From Isochrysis galbana (taxonomy: Eukaryota > Haptophyta > Isochrysidales > Isochrysidaceae): a stretch of DNA of 64,000 nucleotides. Of the stretch, positions 53,570 to 64,000 are shown piece after piece. Where the stretch lies: contig CM030942.1 in the NCBI GenBank assembly GCA_018136815.1, positions 2,803,546-2,867,545 on the forward strand, written 5' to 3'. Under the pieces are notes generated by a model. The model saw nothing but the letters and a program-made list of their open reading frames with translations, had not been told where the DNA came from and ran no database searches. The translations under genes were made by a program, and so were the position numbers. The number at the start of each line of letters is the position of its first letter. Positions within the stretch are counted from its first letter, which is position 1.

Positions 53570-54060
53570 CTTAGAGTGTGAGCCACCAATACAATAATCC
53601 ATGTAATGCATGAACCGGAGTGCTTTTGCTTTTTCAAATCTCAGCATCTGCAATCTCGCGCACCCAACTCGTACCAATGTACCGTCCATAACCTATAGCC
53701 CTACAGCGATAGGCGACAGGTGCCTATAGCCGATAGATAACCAAGTAATACAAACACTGGTCGAGCAACCCATCTCTTTCATATCCGTTCGGCGCCGTTG
53801 CATGGGGTACACTTTTTGGCTTCGCTGTAGCGCCGCCGCATCGCCACGCTTATCCCTTGCCGAAAGGCTCATCACACCAGGCTCACGCCCCTTGCACTCA
53901 TTGAATTGATTGCGAAGCAGCGTTTACGTGGGTGCTTGGACACATCAATGTCAACATGGGAGCACAAAGCACACGTCGCCTCGCACCTCGGTTCTAATGA
54001 TCCTTTGCGCGAGATTCAAGCCCCACTCTGCTTTGTAACATGACATCGGATCGCTGCAAG
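53570..54060. other. No gene seen
   Basis: Between the LINE-like element and the kinase stop codon. Short frames only; may contain the kinase 3' untranslated region. Confidence 0.4.
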
Positions 54061-54067
54061 TCGGCAT

Positions 54068-57000
54068 TCACGCTGGATACCCCGACGGGGTGTGCAAGTA
54101 TCCGAGTTGTCCAGGATAATTAAACGGAGCGGCGAAGATTGGTACGCCCATGAATGGTGGGGGAGGGCCTATCGGTGGCATTGGCATCGACGGCCTGCTC
54201 GCCGCCGACGAAGATGGTGCAGGAGCACCACCCGCGGCAGGCAGTAAACGGATGACGGGCTCATTCTTTTTCTTCTTCGTCTGTTGAACAGGCGGGGCGA
54301 CCATTGGCGGTTGAAAAATCGGAGCCCTCCACGGAGGCATTCCGTGAGACATCATCATCGCCTGCAATATCTGGGGCGGCATCGACGCCATCGGTGGGAT
54401 ATTCCCGGGCGCCAACATGCTCATGGGAGGAGGCATGAAGCCCGGCGGCAACATGCCGGGAGGAGGCATTCCAAAAGGGGGCATCCTCATGACGGGCATG
54501 GACGGCAAGCCGGTGGGCATCCCATAGCCCAAGCTCGAATTGATGGCGCTATGCGGCGCGTGGATTGCTGGTCCGCCACCGTTCCCGCGTGGCGCATGGT
54601 TGGCATGCGCCCGTTCGCGCGCTACGTCGCTCAACTGCGATGGTTGATTGCCGGCAGGCTTCCCGTCTCCCATCTTCCGTTCTGACGATGCTGAGCGCAC
54701 AGACTCATTTGCCCCACCGCCAGGTCCTTCAATGGGCGCATCCTCTGCGGCGGCCGCGCTGCTTCTCTTTGCCGGCCGCGGTAGAGGCAGGCGATTGCGC
54801 CGAGGTGCGGGCGACGCATCTTCGTTCCCGTCTTTGCCGCCAGCGGCGTACTTGCCCCCCACGCCCGGCCGAGAATGCCGCGTCTTGGCCGAGGCCAAGG
54901 TGGCCGGCGGCGCGCCGTCTGCCTGCGGCATTTTTGGTAAAGGTGGTGACGCTTGCGCCGATTGTTTCGACCTTGCTGCGGTCATTCCTCCCGCCTTCGT
55001 CCGGTCTTCTACACGCGCCGCATGCGGCTTGACGGCCGGTGGCAGATGCGTCACCGCCTTATCCGAGTCGTTTATAGGCGCACGCGCTTCCTTCGGCGCG
55101 GCAGGGCTGCGGCTATATCTGGCGCGCAGCTTGGACGCCAGTGGACCGTGGAGCGCCGTAGGCCCCTTCGCCCCGGGCTTGTCGTCCGGCGACACTGCCG
55201 CCGCGGGCTGGCTAGTCCGACCTGCAGATGAGGCAGCTGCCTCTGACGCGGAGCTAGAGCCACACCTCGCCACTCGCGGAGACTCATCGGCAAACCTGGT
55301 CGCCTTCCGCTTGGCGGCCCCCTCGGAGGCGTGAGCCACCTTGGAGGGCGACGGTGCATCGGGCGTGCTCATCACATGCGATGCTGGAGGGACCACCGCC
55401 CTTCCGCCGGGCTTGGATGCAACAAACGTTCGGTCGTCCATCCCCTCCGCATCGGAGGGCTGCGCAATGGGTGCAAGCGTCGGGATGTCATACCCAACCC
55501 CGCCTAGACGCTCGACCGCATTCATTGCGAGCCCCACCACTGCGGCGAGGTGGTGGTCGTCACCACTTGCGCCACCCGCCGCGGGCCGAGGCCTGTAATC
55601 GCTGTCGTCCTCCCAATCCACAAGGTTGGGCATGGACTGCACGCCGTTTCCCTTGTGCATGGAGCGCCTTTGTTCCGCCCAAGGTGAGCCCTCGAGGAGC
55701 TCATTGAGCTGCACGAACCCGTGCCGAAAGTCCACCGCGCGGGAGGCTGCGGGAAGGTCGAAGCTCGATCCTGTGGGCGTATCGCTAGAGGCACCATATT
55801 GTGCCGCCGTCGAACCGCCAACGGGTAAGTGTGCCCATTGCACATGGGGTCGCTCACCACAGTCGCCCGCCACCGCTTCACGAACTTGTCGATCCGAGAC
55901 GAGCGCCGGCGGGCCGTTGAGCTGCCGTTGCCTCGCCTCGAGGGCAGCGAGGCTAGGGGGCGTGCTTGGTGGAGACAGCGGACGAGACGGCTCAAAATGA
56001 GGCCGATCGTCTTTTCCACCGTACGGTCCCGTGTAGCCTGAGCCGACATGGTCCACATCGAGGTTGATCGCGTCGGCACGGTCGCCTGTCCAACTGCCAT
56101 GCAAGGGCGGCGGAGCCTGCAGGGAGCGGCGCTGCTGCCCGCCATGAATGGCCATGTACGATGAAGTGGCGGGCGCCTCTGCGGAGCCGTCGGCACCGCC
56201 CTGCAACGACGCGCTGCTGCGTCGGCGACCGGCCTCAATGTACGATGGGTGTCGGGAGGGCCCGTTGTGCTTGGGGGAGAACTGGGCGTCGAGGGAGGGT
56301 GGCGTATGCTGCTGCTGTGCCCGCCGCTCGCGTCGGGGCGGCGAGGAGCTTGTGGCGATGACGTGAAGGCGCTGCGCTTCGGACGCTCTCGTGCCATCCG
56401 CTACCTCTGTGCTGCCTTTGCTAAGGCGTGCAGGGGATGGTTGCTTGGGATTCGAGCCATGCCTGCTTCGTCCTGGCCGCTCTGGCTTTTCCTTACCCGT
56501 CTGGTGTGGCATGGGCTCCGCAGGGATCGCAGCCGGCGTATCCGGAGTTGTGAAATTAGGCAGCTCGTTCATAGAGTGGCTCTGGCCCGCCTGGGCGAGA
56601 GGTGCGTTCTTCGTCTCCGCCTGAACCGCACCACTAGTTTCGGCAACAGCCGCGACGGCAAATGTTGCATCGGTGCTTGCATCTACTGGTGGGGGAAGGC
56701 TCCGTGGCTCCGAAGAGGGTACCCCATACACGTCGCCGCCACCGGAATCTGAGGCCGCGGCGGCGGCTCCACGTGGCGATTGCTCGGGAGGAGCGCCCGC
56801 GCCGTTGCCGATGCCATGTGTTGGCGTTGGTCTGGTACTGCTATGGGAGCCAATCTCTGCGTCGTCTTCTAGCACGACGGACAAGGCACTGACTTGGGGT
56901 TGGCTACTCTCGACCTCGTCGTCATTGGCGTGCGCTGAAGCAGCTGGAGCTTCAGAGGTTATGTCACCGTCATCGAAGTGTGCAGCGCCAGCATCCTCAT

Positions 57001-57976
57001 GCTCCTTGTCCGGCGGATCCGCTGCCGCTACAGAAGCTTCACCGGGCAGCACATCTGGCTCCACCGTCAAAGCCGGGGCAACTGCCTCAGCATCCGTCGC
57101 CGCTGCCTGATGTCCAGTGGGCTCGCCCGCGCTGACATCGGCAGTCGCACCAGGGAGAGGCACATACGCGGCAGCCGCGCAGTCTGCGCACCACTGCGAC
57201 ACGCTCAGCTCATCCATGCTGATGCGATCTTTGGGGCTCACGACGAATACGGTGTTGAACAGGTCGGTCAAGGCCGGCGAAAACCACGCCATCTCGTTCC
57301 ATTGGCCAGTGACAATCTTCTCGGCGTCGGCAAATGGTAGCGAACCGCACAGCAAGGTGTACAGGATGGCACCGCAAGACCACACATCCGCCTTGTACCC
57401 GTCGTACGGCAACCCGGAGGACACCTCAGGCGCCATGTACTTGCCTGCTCCTACCTGCGTGGGCGGCACGAGCGGCTCCTCCGCTGTGGCGACGTACGAG
57501 TGCGAAAAGTCGCACAGCTTGACGGTGGGAGCCGGATTATCCGGCTCGTCTGTTGCGAGAAGGACGTTCTGCGGCTTCAGGTCAAGGTGGGACACGCCAC
57601 GCGAGTGCATGTGCTTGCACCCCTCGAGGATCTGCCGCCAGAGCAAGTAGGCGTCCCTCTCATCCTCGGCGCTTCCCTCGGTCCGCCGCTTCATACGAGT
57701 GATCAGATCGCCGCCTTCGCAATACTCGAGGACGAGCGCTTCGACACCTCTCTCATCGACAAGAACCTCCCTCAGCGCGATCAGATTGGGGTGTTGGAAC
57801 CGCTCGAGGCAGGCTCTCTCATTGCGTGCCTTCTGGCGATCGAGCTCTGGGCCGTGCTCTGTCGAGAAGGCCTTGATCGCGTGGGGGAGTGGGGTGCCAT
57901 CGGTAGCGAGCCAAACGGTGGCAAAGCCTCCTCGCCCCAGCTCTCTGACCAATGTGTAGCCCCCGAGCTGGGCCAT
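54068..57976 (-). CDS. Large Ser/Thr protein kinase with disordered tail
   Basis: 1302 residues, no introns. The kinase domain spans about 6-270: glycine loop GRGGFA (14-19), Lys35 in HAIKAF, Glu53, catalytic HLDLKPQN (130-137, Asp132), metal-binding DFS (156-158), APE (182-184) and DVWSCGAILYTLLCGSLPF, a CAMK/SNF1-like pattern. The Gly of DFG is Ser, and HRD is HLD; Lys35, Asp132 and Asp156 remain, so activity is plausible. Residues ~280-1300 are low complexity: acidic/Ala, then Ser/Pro/Arg, then a Met/Pro/Gly-rich end (1170-1300) with GMP and MPP words. ATG 57976 follows a C-rich run in sense. Substrate and pathway unknown; the tail probably scaffolds or drives condensation (inference). Confidence 0.88.
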   Translation of the reverse strand: MAQLGGYTLVRELGRGGFATVWLATDGTPLPHAIKAFSTEHGPELDRQKARNERACLERFQHPNLIALREVLVDERGVEALVLEYCEGGDLITRMKRRTEGSAEDERDAYLLWRQILEGCKHMHSRGVSHLDLKPQNVLLATDEPDNPAPTVKLCDFSHSYVATAEEPLVPPTQVGAGKYMAPEVSSGLPYDGYKADVWSCGAILYTLLCGSLPFADAEKIVTGQWNEMAWFSPALTDLFNTVFVVSPKDRISMDELSVSQWCADCAAAAYVPLPGATADVSAGEPTGHQAAATDAEAVAPALTVEPDVLPGEASVAAADPPDKEHEDAGAAHFDDGDITSEAPAASAHANDDEVESSQPQVSALSVVLEDDAEIGSHSSTRPTPTHGIGNGAGAPPEQSPRGAAAAASDSGGGDVYGVPSSEPRSLPPPVDASTDATFAVAAVAETSGAVQAETKNAPLAQAGQSHSMNELPNFTTPDTPAAIPAEPMPHQTGKEKPERPGRSRHGSNPKQPSPARLSKGSTEVADGTRASEAQRLHVIATSSSPPRRERRAQQQHTPPSLDAQFSPKHNGPSRHPSYIEAGRRRSSASLQGGADGSAEAPATSSYMAIHGGQQRRSLQAPPPLHGSWTGDRADAINLDVDHVGSGYTGPYGGKDDRPHFEPSRPLSPPSTPPSLAALEARQRQLNGPPALVSDRQVREAVAGDCGERPHVQWAHLPVGGSTAAQYGASSDTPTGSSFDLPAASRAVDFRHGFVQLNELLEGSPWAEQRRSMHKGNGVQSMPNLVDWEDDSDYRPRPAAGGASGDDHHLAAVVGLAMNAVERLGGVGYDIPTLAPIAQPSDAEGMDDRTFVASKPGGRAVVPPASHVMSTPDAPSPSKVAHASEGAAKRKATRFADESPRVARCGSSSASEAAASSAGRTSQPAAAVSPDDKPGAKGPTALHGPLASKLRARYSRSPAAPKEARAPINDSDKAVTHLPPAVKPHAARVEDRTKAGGMTAARSKQSAQASPPLPKMPQADGAPPATLASAKTRHSRPGVGGKYAAGGKDGNEDASPAPRRNRLPLPRPAKRSSAAAAEDAPIEGPGGGANESVRSASSERKMGDGKPAGNQPSQLSDVARERAHANHAPRGNGGGPAIHAPHSAINSSLGYGMPTGLPSMPVMRMPPFGMPPPGMLPPGFMPPPMSMLAPGNIPPMASMPPQILQAMMMSHGMPPWRAPIFQPPMVAPPVQQTKKKKNEPVIRLLPAAGGAPAPSSSAASRPSMPMPPIGPPPPFMGVPIFAAPFNYPGQLGYLHTPSGYPA

Positions 57977-58325
57977 GGGGGGGGGGGAGAAGGGATGGGG
58001 GAGGGAGAAGGGGGGGAGGAAGAGAGAGCGTTTGAAGAGGGGCGGACGTCGGTCTGGGAGAGAGAGGAAGAAATGAGATCGATTACTTTAGATTGGAGGG
58101 AGGAGGCGTCCGCTCTCTCTCGTCCTCCTCCTCTCTAGCCAAGAAATCTTATCCTCTCCTTCTCTCCCCATGAGCTGGCGGCCGCGGCGGTTACGCCGAT
58201 GCCAGCCACCTACCAGCAGCCAGGGCTCTCCACCTAAAGATAGTTTAGATACGACTAGAGGGGACAGAGTAACGGGTAAAGCGAGTACTCCTAGGGACCG
58301 CGGCGCATCCTCGGGCGCATCGGCG

Positions 58326-61300
58326 CGGAAATACGAAGCGAACTTCGCAAGTATTACGTGTGGCTCTACCAGGAACGACGCAACACAAGAGACCACGAAC
58401 TCGAAGAGGCGCTGGAATCACGCCCAATGAGCGAACACGACAGCGGCGCCATAGAAGGGAAGATAACGCTGGAGGAACTAACAGACGCCATCACCCAAAT
58501 AGGGAGGGGCAAAAGCGCGGGACCGGACGCGCTACCGGCGGAGTTTTATAAAAGCTTCACAGACCTAGTGAAGCACGACTTCCTAAGGATGCTAAACCTA
58601 GCACTAGAGCAGGGGCAACTGAACGCATCCATGAGAGAAGGAGACATAATACTTCTATACAAAAAGGGAGACACGCGGGACCCTAGAAACTATAGGCCCA
58701 TCACGCTCTTACAAAGTGACTACAAAATATTAGCAAAAGTGCTTACGAATAGACTAAAAAAAGTAATCGGGAACATAATTTCGAAGGACCAACTAGGCTT
58801 CGTCCCGAAACGTTTGATTGGCGAAGCCACCCACCTGCTACAGCTGACTAACGCTTACCTGGACGAGACGGGGGAGCCGGGTCTCCTCCTTGCGCTCGAT
58901 TGGGAGAAGGCCTTCGACAGAGTCAATTGGGAATTCTACCACTTGGTTCTAGAAAAGCTAAAGTTCGGAGAGAACTTCAGGAAATATGCGAAGGCCCTTA
59001 CGAACTCCGAGGCCAAACCAATTAGGTACATAAAAGCGAACGGGGGAAGAAGTTTCCCGTTCAACGTAGCGAGCGGCGTCCCCCAAGGATGCCCGCTCTC
59101 TCCATTAGCCTTCCTCCTGACGGCGGAAGCCCTCACCAGAGTGATAAACGAAGACGACGACATAGAGGGCATCATAGTGAATGGAGCCGAACTAAAGATT
59201 AGCCAGTTCGCGGACGACACACAACTCTTAGCGGCGGACTATAACAGCTTAACGCGCTCCCTCCGCTGGGTGGAGAGATACGCGGCAGCCTCGTGCGGCA
59301 AACCCAACGACCTAAAGTTCGAGGGACTTAGGATGGGCTCCTTAAAAAGAAAACGCCCACCAGCGAGTTTCCAAAGATACAAGTGGCTGAAAAGGAACGA
59401 ATACGCGACCATCTTGGGAGTCCCCCTAGGGGGACCCCAGGCCATCAAAGAGTTCTGGCGCAAACTAGCCGACAAGATAGAGAAAAAAACCACCATATAC
59501 GCACCGATAACGAATAATCTATCCATACACGGGAAAACGAAGGTAGCTAACTTTCTCATATACTCTATTCCTAGATACTGGCTACAAACACTTGCAGCCC
59601 CAAGATCGTTCCACGCAGCGGTAAAAAGATCCGTGGACAGAATCATGTGGACGAACGCGCGCACCGGACGGAGACTGCAATGGGTGAAACACCCCGAAAT
59701 CCCGATCAAAAACACTTCGGAGAAAGGGCCACACTTGGGGCTAGGGCTGCTAGACTGGGGTAACCACGTCAAAGCACTATAGGCCAAATGGATCCTGAAC
59801 TACCTGGACGCACGCCAAGCACAATGGAAACAAGTGCTGGACGCTTGGTTCTGCCGCACGAACCTGGGAAGAGCAGCGGTTCTTTCGACAATCCCCGCAA
59901 ACAGACTTACCGACGGAATAGCGGGCAAAAGCAAACTCCCTGCGTTCTGGAAACAGGCGCTAAACAACATCCGAGAACTAGATCTCACGTCCCTGAAAGT
60001 GAGCAGGGAAGGAGCACTCTCACAACCCATGTGGGGTAGTCCGACGCACCCGGGCCCCAAGCTGAACCCCACGTGGGCAAAGCTATGGAACAAGCTAGAA
60101 TGCAACGCCTTACACAACGTCTTCAAAGACCACGAAGCGAGCATACCCTATAGTAGCGAAGAATGCGCGCAATACCTCAGAAACAACGATACGTATATAC
60201 AATTTCAGGGAGAATATATCCCAAGGGTCAAATTCTTGGAAACATGGGACACACTAGTTAGACACGCCACGGAGACATTGACGACGGCAGAAAGCGCGTC
60301 CGAAACGGAAAGCGCACATCCATGGCGCGATATAACCGGCAACCATCACGACCCGGAGGAACCACAGCCCGAAATACGAATTACGTTAGACGGGGAATAC
60401 TACGCGAACCTCAAGGGAACGTGGTATGAGACGGAGCTCTCATACCTAGGCACACCTATAATCGGGAATAGACTACTCGCCGCACCCACAAACCTAGACA
60501 TATCCCCACCGGCGAGATGGGGGGAAGGATACAAAACCAACAAAAGGCTAGAATACCCGCTAGCGGATGAATACACGCTAGACGGCAAAACGCCGCTAGA
60601 CGGCACCGGGGTAGAACATCTAGCCGAGGCACTTCAGCGTAAAGACCGCAAACGCAAACGCCTCACGGGGCCGGCCAAATGGGAGGGAAAACTCCAAATA
60701 CCAGGGGATACATGGGCGCACCTGGCGCGAATATACACCACGCCAATGGTAACGGCGAGGGACATGCATCTACACTTCAAACATATCACACACAGGCGAG
60801 TGGGCACGTACAACCGCTTTCCAGACAGAGCCGACACGTGCCGCATTTGTGGGGAAACGGATGAGTCCTCGACACACCTAGGCGAATGCCCCGGGATAAC
60901 CAACATCCTAGGCGAACTGAATAAAATTGCACGGTTCACACCAGGATTAGAAAGGAGCAGGGAAGAAACCATTGTAGACAACCTGTTCATCTACCCAAAA
61001 GGAGACGCCCCGAAAGCGATATACGTACTATACCTATTAGCGTGGAGATATATACTCACAGACTTCTATAGGATACATTACGACGGCATCAAATTCTCGG
61101 AGGAATCCATACTAATAAGAATAATAGAGAGATACACCACACTAAGTAAAGCACTCCTCTTCGCACAAGCAACCGACTCGGCGAGAACCGCCCAAGCGGG
61201 CATGGGAAGACAGCCTAAAAAAAGGATAGACATGAACGACTTGAGACCCGTTTTCAACAGGGACGACAAAGGCGGTCTTAAGCCCAGCGCGGAGCTAGTG

Positions 61301-61681
61301 GAACTAGCATCCAAGCTGGGGATCGCACACGCTGTCGAGGGGACCACGGAACAAGGGAACAAAGGAAATTGAAACATCGATACACCTACCAAAGTCGCTG
61401 ATAGAGACAATGGAACTTGGATATAAACCAAGCAAACAAAAAGCGACCAGACGGACACACTCGACAACAAAGACAATTCCAGAAGGCCTGCCCGGACCCC
61501 ACACTCCAAACCAGGCCTCAGGTAGCGCACCGAGGCCGGACCCCGGAAACCGAAGAAAAAGGAAAGAAGGGGGGCAGGGGAAGAGGTGGAGGGAGGGATG
61601 ATAAGGGCGGTGTAGATAGCGAAGGGAAGTCCCATAGATAGTAGGTGTGTAGCCCTGAATCTTCAGAAGTTTTTTTTTTTT
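58326..61681 (+). mobile_element. LINE-A 5'-truncated copy with one nonsense codon
   Basis: Begins at a sequence equal to GAAATACGAA(A/G)CGAACTTCGCAAG of LINE-A, just before the RT. The frame runs to 59782, where a CAA codon is TAG, then continues without further break to TGA at 61372. RT motifs (ALDWEKAFDRV, SGVPQGCPLSP, FADD) and the terminal knuckle CRICGETDESSTHLGEC are intact. The 3' region matches LINE-A and ends in 12 T (61670-61681). Very similar to the full-length copy, so a fairly recent insertion. It starts about 190 bp beyond the kinase promoter region. No target duplication found. Confidence 0.92.
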
Positions 61682-61784
61682 GAAAGGTGAAGGTGTTTCG
61701 CCCTGGTGCCCTTGTCGCCTTCACCCGAGTGAAGGCCTTCCTTGGTCGACTTCGACCAATTTTTTCTTTTGCACCAACAAACGT

Positions 61785-61869
61785 CAAGGTGTACGGACAA
61801 CGGGCAAGTGCGCTGAGGGGCGCCGTGATAGTACCGGGCTAGTGGGAGTAGTAGTACTAACGCTCAGAT
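61785..61869 (+). repeat. Dispersed ~80-bp repeat
   Basis: Inverted partner of 38226-38302. Followed by TTTTCTTCTATCGAC and ten T (61886-61895), perhaps another oligo(T)-ended retroelement terminus. Confidence 0.65.
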
Positions 61870-61984
61870 GTTTTCTTCTATCGACTTTTTTTTTTGGAGA
61901 AGGAGGGCTCGGATCATCTGCCGCTCTCCGCCACTTTCTAAACTTCGACTTCGACTCCAGCCGGGGAGTACGTTCGCGGGAGAC

Positions 61985-62060
61985 CCCCCCCCCCTCGCGC
62001 CCCGCCCCCCCCCCCCCCCCCCCCCTCCCTCCCCTCCCCTCCTCCCCACCCCCCGCGGCA
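61985..62060. repeat. Poly-C tract
   Basis: C runs up to 18 bases upstream of the F-box gene; C-rich sequence resumes at 62750-62850, just before its ATG. Confidence 0.8.
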
Positions 62061-62860
62061 CCGTCCCACCACCTCCAACACCGAGATGTGATACATGCTC
62101 GAATAATTTACGCGCTGTTTCGCCGAGATACCGATCTCCTCGTCGCAGATACTTCGTGGGTGAGTTCCCAGCCGACCAAGGTTGGATAGATCGAACCGGT
62201 CTGTGCTCGGCTCTCGGCGGCGGAGCACGAGTCGAATCCCTCGATTCCTCCGAGAAAGTTCCTGGCCCCTCATTTCTCAGGCCGAATACTGGGCAGGAGA
62301 GCCGCGGAGCGGAGAGGCGTTCGCCCTTCGGCGGACTTCTCTATCACTCTCTCCGCTCCTCGTCTCTCCCAAAAAGAAGATCTCCGCCGGCTTCTCTCTC
62401 AATCTCGGGCCGGGCGCCACTCGAGTTCTTTTTGAGAAGCGAGGGAAAGCTTCAACAACTTGCCTACTCAGCAGAAGAGCTGGAGAGCTCGAGCTGGCGA
62501 GCGAGCCATCAGATGGCCTCAAGGGAAGAGAGAGAAAGAACGACGCTAGGTAAGAGAGAAAGTAGGATGCGGCAGAGAAAACCAGTGAGAAGAAAGTCAT
62601 CAAGTCGAGAGAAGAAGGGAGAGAGAGAGGGCGGAGGGGAGTCGCCTCCTCCTCCACCTCTCTCCGCATCGCCTCCGCCCCGCGGTACTTCCCCCATCTC
62701 CCGCAGCGGCCCCTCCCTCTCGAGCCGCTCTTCCTGCTCCTACTCCGTCCCGTGCACGTCTCTCGCCCTGCCTCCACCCCCCTTCCGCCCCCTCCTTGCT
62801 TCCTCTTCCCGCCCCCCCGCCCCCCCTCCCTCCCCCGTCCCCCCCTGGCTCCTCGCAATA

Positions 62861-64000
62861 ATGGAACGCTCTCTCATGCTCGAGATGCTCCACCACGACG
62901 AGCTGGTGCTCACATTGCAGCAGCTTAGTATTTCTGACCTCTTCCGCGCCGCGGCCACCTGCCGGCGCCTCCAGCAGCTCGCACCCGCAGCCATCACCAG
63001 GAGAGCACTTGGAGCAGCAGGCGTTCTAGCGCCACTCGAGCACGCGAGAGCGCTGCGAGAAATGTCATGGTCCATCTCTGCCGATGAGATGGAGCGGCAC
63101 GGCGAGCAGTTAGCACGATTAATGAGCCACCCACAGCAGGTCGTGCGGCTAGCAGCCGTCTGTGCACTTGGTAGACTGCAGACGCCGGCGCTTAGCCTAT
63201 ACAAGGAGCAGCTACTCTTGGTGCTTGGAGATGACGCTATGGGGCATATTTTCCCCAGACGGCGCTGAACGCCTTCATGCGACTTGGCCCTGCGGCGGTT
63301 GCCGAGGCTGATTGGGCGATTGCAAGCCTGCTTGCCGCCGGCTCCAGACATGCCGACGCGACGAACGTTAGCCCTAGGCAAGACGCGTGGGATGAGGTGG
63401 CGGCGGAAGTTGCCCTCAAAGCGACGGCTCTTGAGGTGGCTGCTTCCCTCCGCCCGAGCGCACTCGCCAATTGTTTGCCTGCCATTCTTGCGGATCGTTT
63501 CTTTCCTAGGCCGCCGTCTCTCTCCGGCAGTGATGTCTCCGTCACAAGCGACCATTTGCCGAATGGGGCCGCACTGCAGGGACCCCACGCGGCACTTACG
63601 AATACGGTTGCAGGCGCCATGTCACAAGCCGCACACAGCGATCATATGGTCCTAACGCCGCTTTCAATGGCCGATGTTGAAGCTGTACTACACCCAGCAA
63701 GCAGCCTGAACCATGAGCTTGACGCACCAGCCGCAGTGGTCAGCATCGCCTCAAGCAGTGGCAATGCGGCGTCGGGGCTTTCAAACGAATTGTCCAACAT
63801 CTATCGGCATGACCAGGAGCTCCAGATGCTGCGCGTTCTCGCCGTGAGCGCCCTGGCGGCGCTTCCGGAGGCCGAGAAAGCCTCGCTGCACATATTACAA
63901 CTCTGTAACGCTCTGCTCTTTCTCAACAGTTTCTGCCGACGCGCCGAAATTCTGATGTGCAATGACGTCACTAGCTCCAACCTACGCGATGTCACCGAGA
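62861..64000 (+). CDS. F-box and HEAT-like repeat protein (continues off the window)
   Basis: ATG 62861 opens MERSLMLEMLHHDELVLTLQ, then LSISDLFRAAATCRRLQQLA, an F-box-like motif that would bind Skp1 in an SCF ubiquitin ligase. A HEAT-like unit follows (LARLMSHPQQVVRLAAVCAL). The first frame stops at 63268, but a second frame, TALNAFMRLGPAAVAEADW onward from 63259, is open to the window end and continues the helical repeats (EVALKATALEVAASL, LQMLRVLAVSALAALPE). The two join by a 38-bp GT-AG intron (63221-63258) or by a small indel. A longer upstream frame to 61868 crosses C runs and is not credible. Substrate unknown. Confidence 0.7.

Noticed and set aside
59780-59782. TAG read as a reassigned Gln codon
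   Set aside because: TAG ends the light-harvesting and DUF1764 proteins at their expected termini, so a simple nonsense mutation is more likely.
61868-62860. Amino-terminal extension of the F-box frame
   Set aside because: Crosses poly-C tracts, is Ser/Pro/Arg-rich, and a good ATG with an immediate F-box starts at 62861.

Overview
This 64 kb window comes from a eukaryotic nuclear genome, most likely a haptophyte or another alga with a chlorophyll-c type secondary plastid. The evidence is a five-exon fucoxanthin/chlorophyll-type light-harvesting gene (49826-51129) whose leader carries an AFVAP motif, GT-AG introns in most cellular genes, high GC content, very long CT/GA and poly-C/G tracts, and several non-LTR retrotransposons. 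Stop codons look standard: TAG ends the light-harvesting and DUF1764 genes, and TGA ends most others. Species assignment is inference.

Cellular genes: an N-terminal rhodanese fused to an ETHE1-type persulfide dioxygenase (10653-11723 +); a six-exon ZNHIT2-like HIT zinc-finger gene (13670-16157 +); a small two-exon gene resembling mitochondrial ATP synthase subunit f (17884-18307 -); a five-exon RMDN/FAM82-like gene (23110-24843 -); an unrecognised multi-exon gene (about 28091-30224 -); an Mpv17/PMP22 gene with a signal-peptide-like N-terminus (about 34954-36504 -); an intronless 7TM receptor-like gene (40930-42507 +); a DUF1764 gene (44781-45281 -); a possible small coiled-coil gene with a frame break (48144-48435 -); the light-harvesting gene; a 1302-residue Ser/Thr kinase with DFS instead of DFG (54068-57976 -); and an F-box/HEAT-like gene running off the right edge (62861-64000 +). 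Pyrimidine- or purine-rich low-complexity tracts sit just upstream of nearly every start codon.

Mobile DNA fills most of the remainder. The key element is a complete 6.5 kb LINE (here 'family A', 2186-8732, minus strand) with one 2070-codon ORF joining an ORF1-like region, CCCH fingers, an AP endonuclease, a reverse transcriptase and a terminal zinc knuckle. A perfect 16-bp target-site duplication (TSD) defines its ends: a 26-nt leader containing a perfect hairpin, and a 3' end of oligo(T), not oligo(A), on the sense strand. Related 5'-truncated copies lie at about 20875-21850, 58326-61681 and 33721-33763; the last is only 43 bp long and has its own 13-bp TSD. Families B and C also end in oligo(T). 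A 1.6 kb element with the same kind of 25-nt hairpin leader but no endonuclease or RT (51934-53551) has a near-perfect 16-bp TSD, and it is interrupted by a 466-bp hAT-type MITE with 20-bp terminal inverted repeats (TIRs) and an 8-bp TSD. A second hAT-type MITE lies at 26074-26271, and two hAT transposase remnants at 19892-20868 and 47081-47467. A 145-bp repeat with a GCAA-loop hairpin occurs at 13009-13153 and 32360-32499. Other GC-rich or AT-word repeats recur in inverted or direct copies.

Regions where nothing coding is supported: 1-650, 760-1650, an N gap at 1651-1750, 12180-13000, 16160-17880, 21860-23100, 30490-31850, 33780-34350, 37100-38100, 46430-46960 and 53570-54060.
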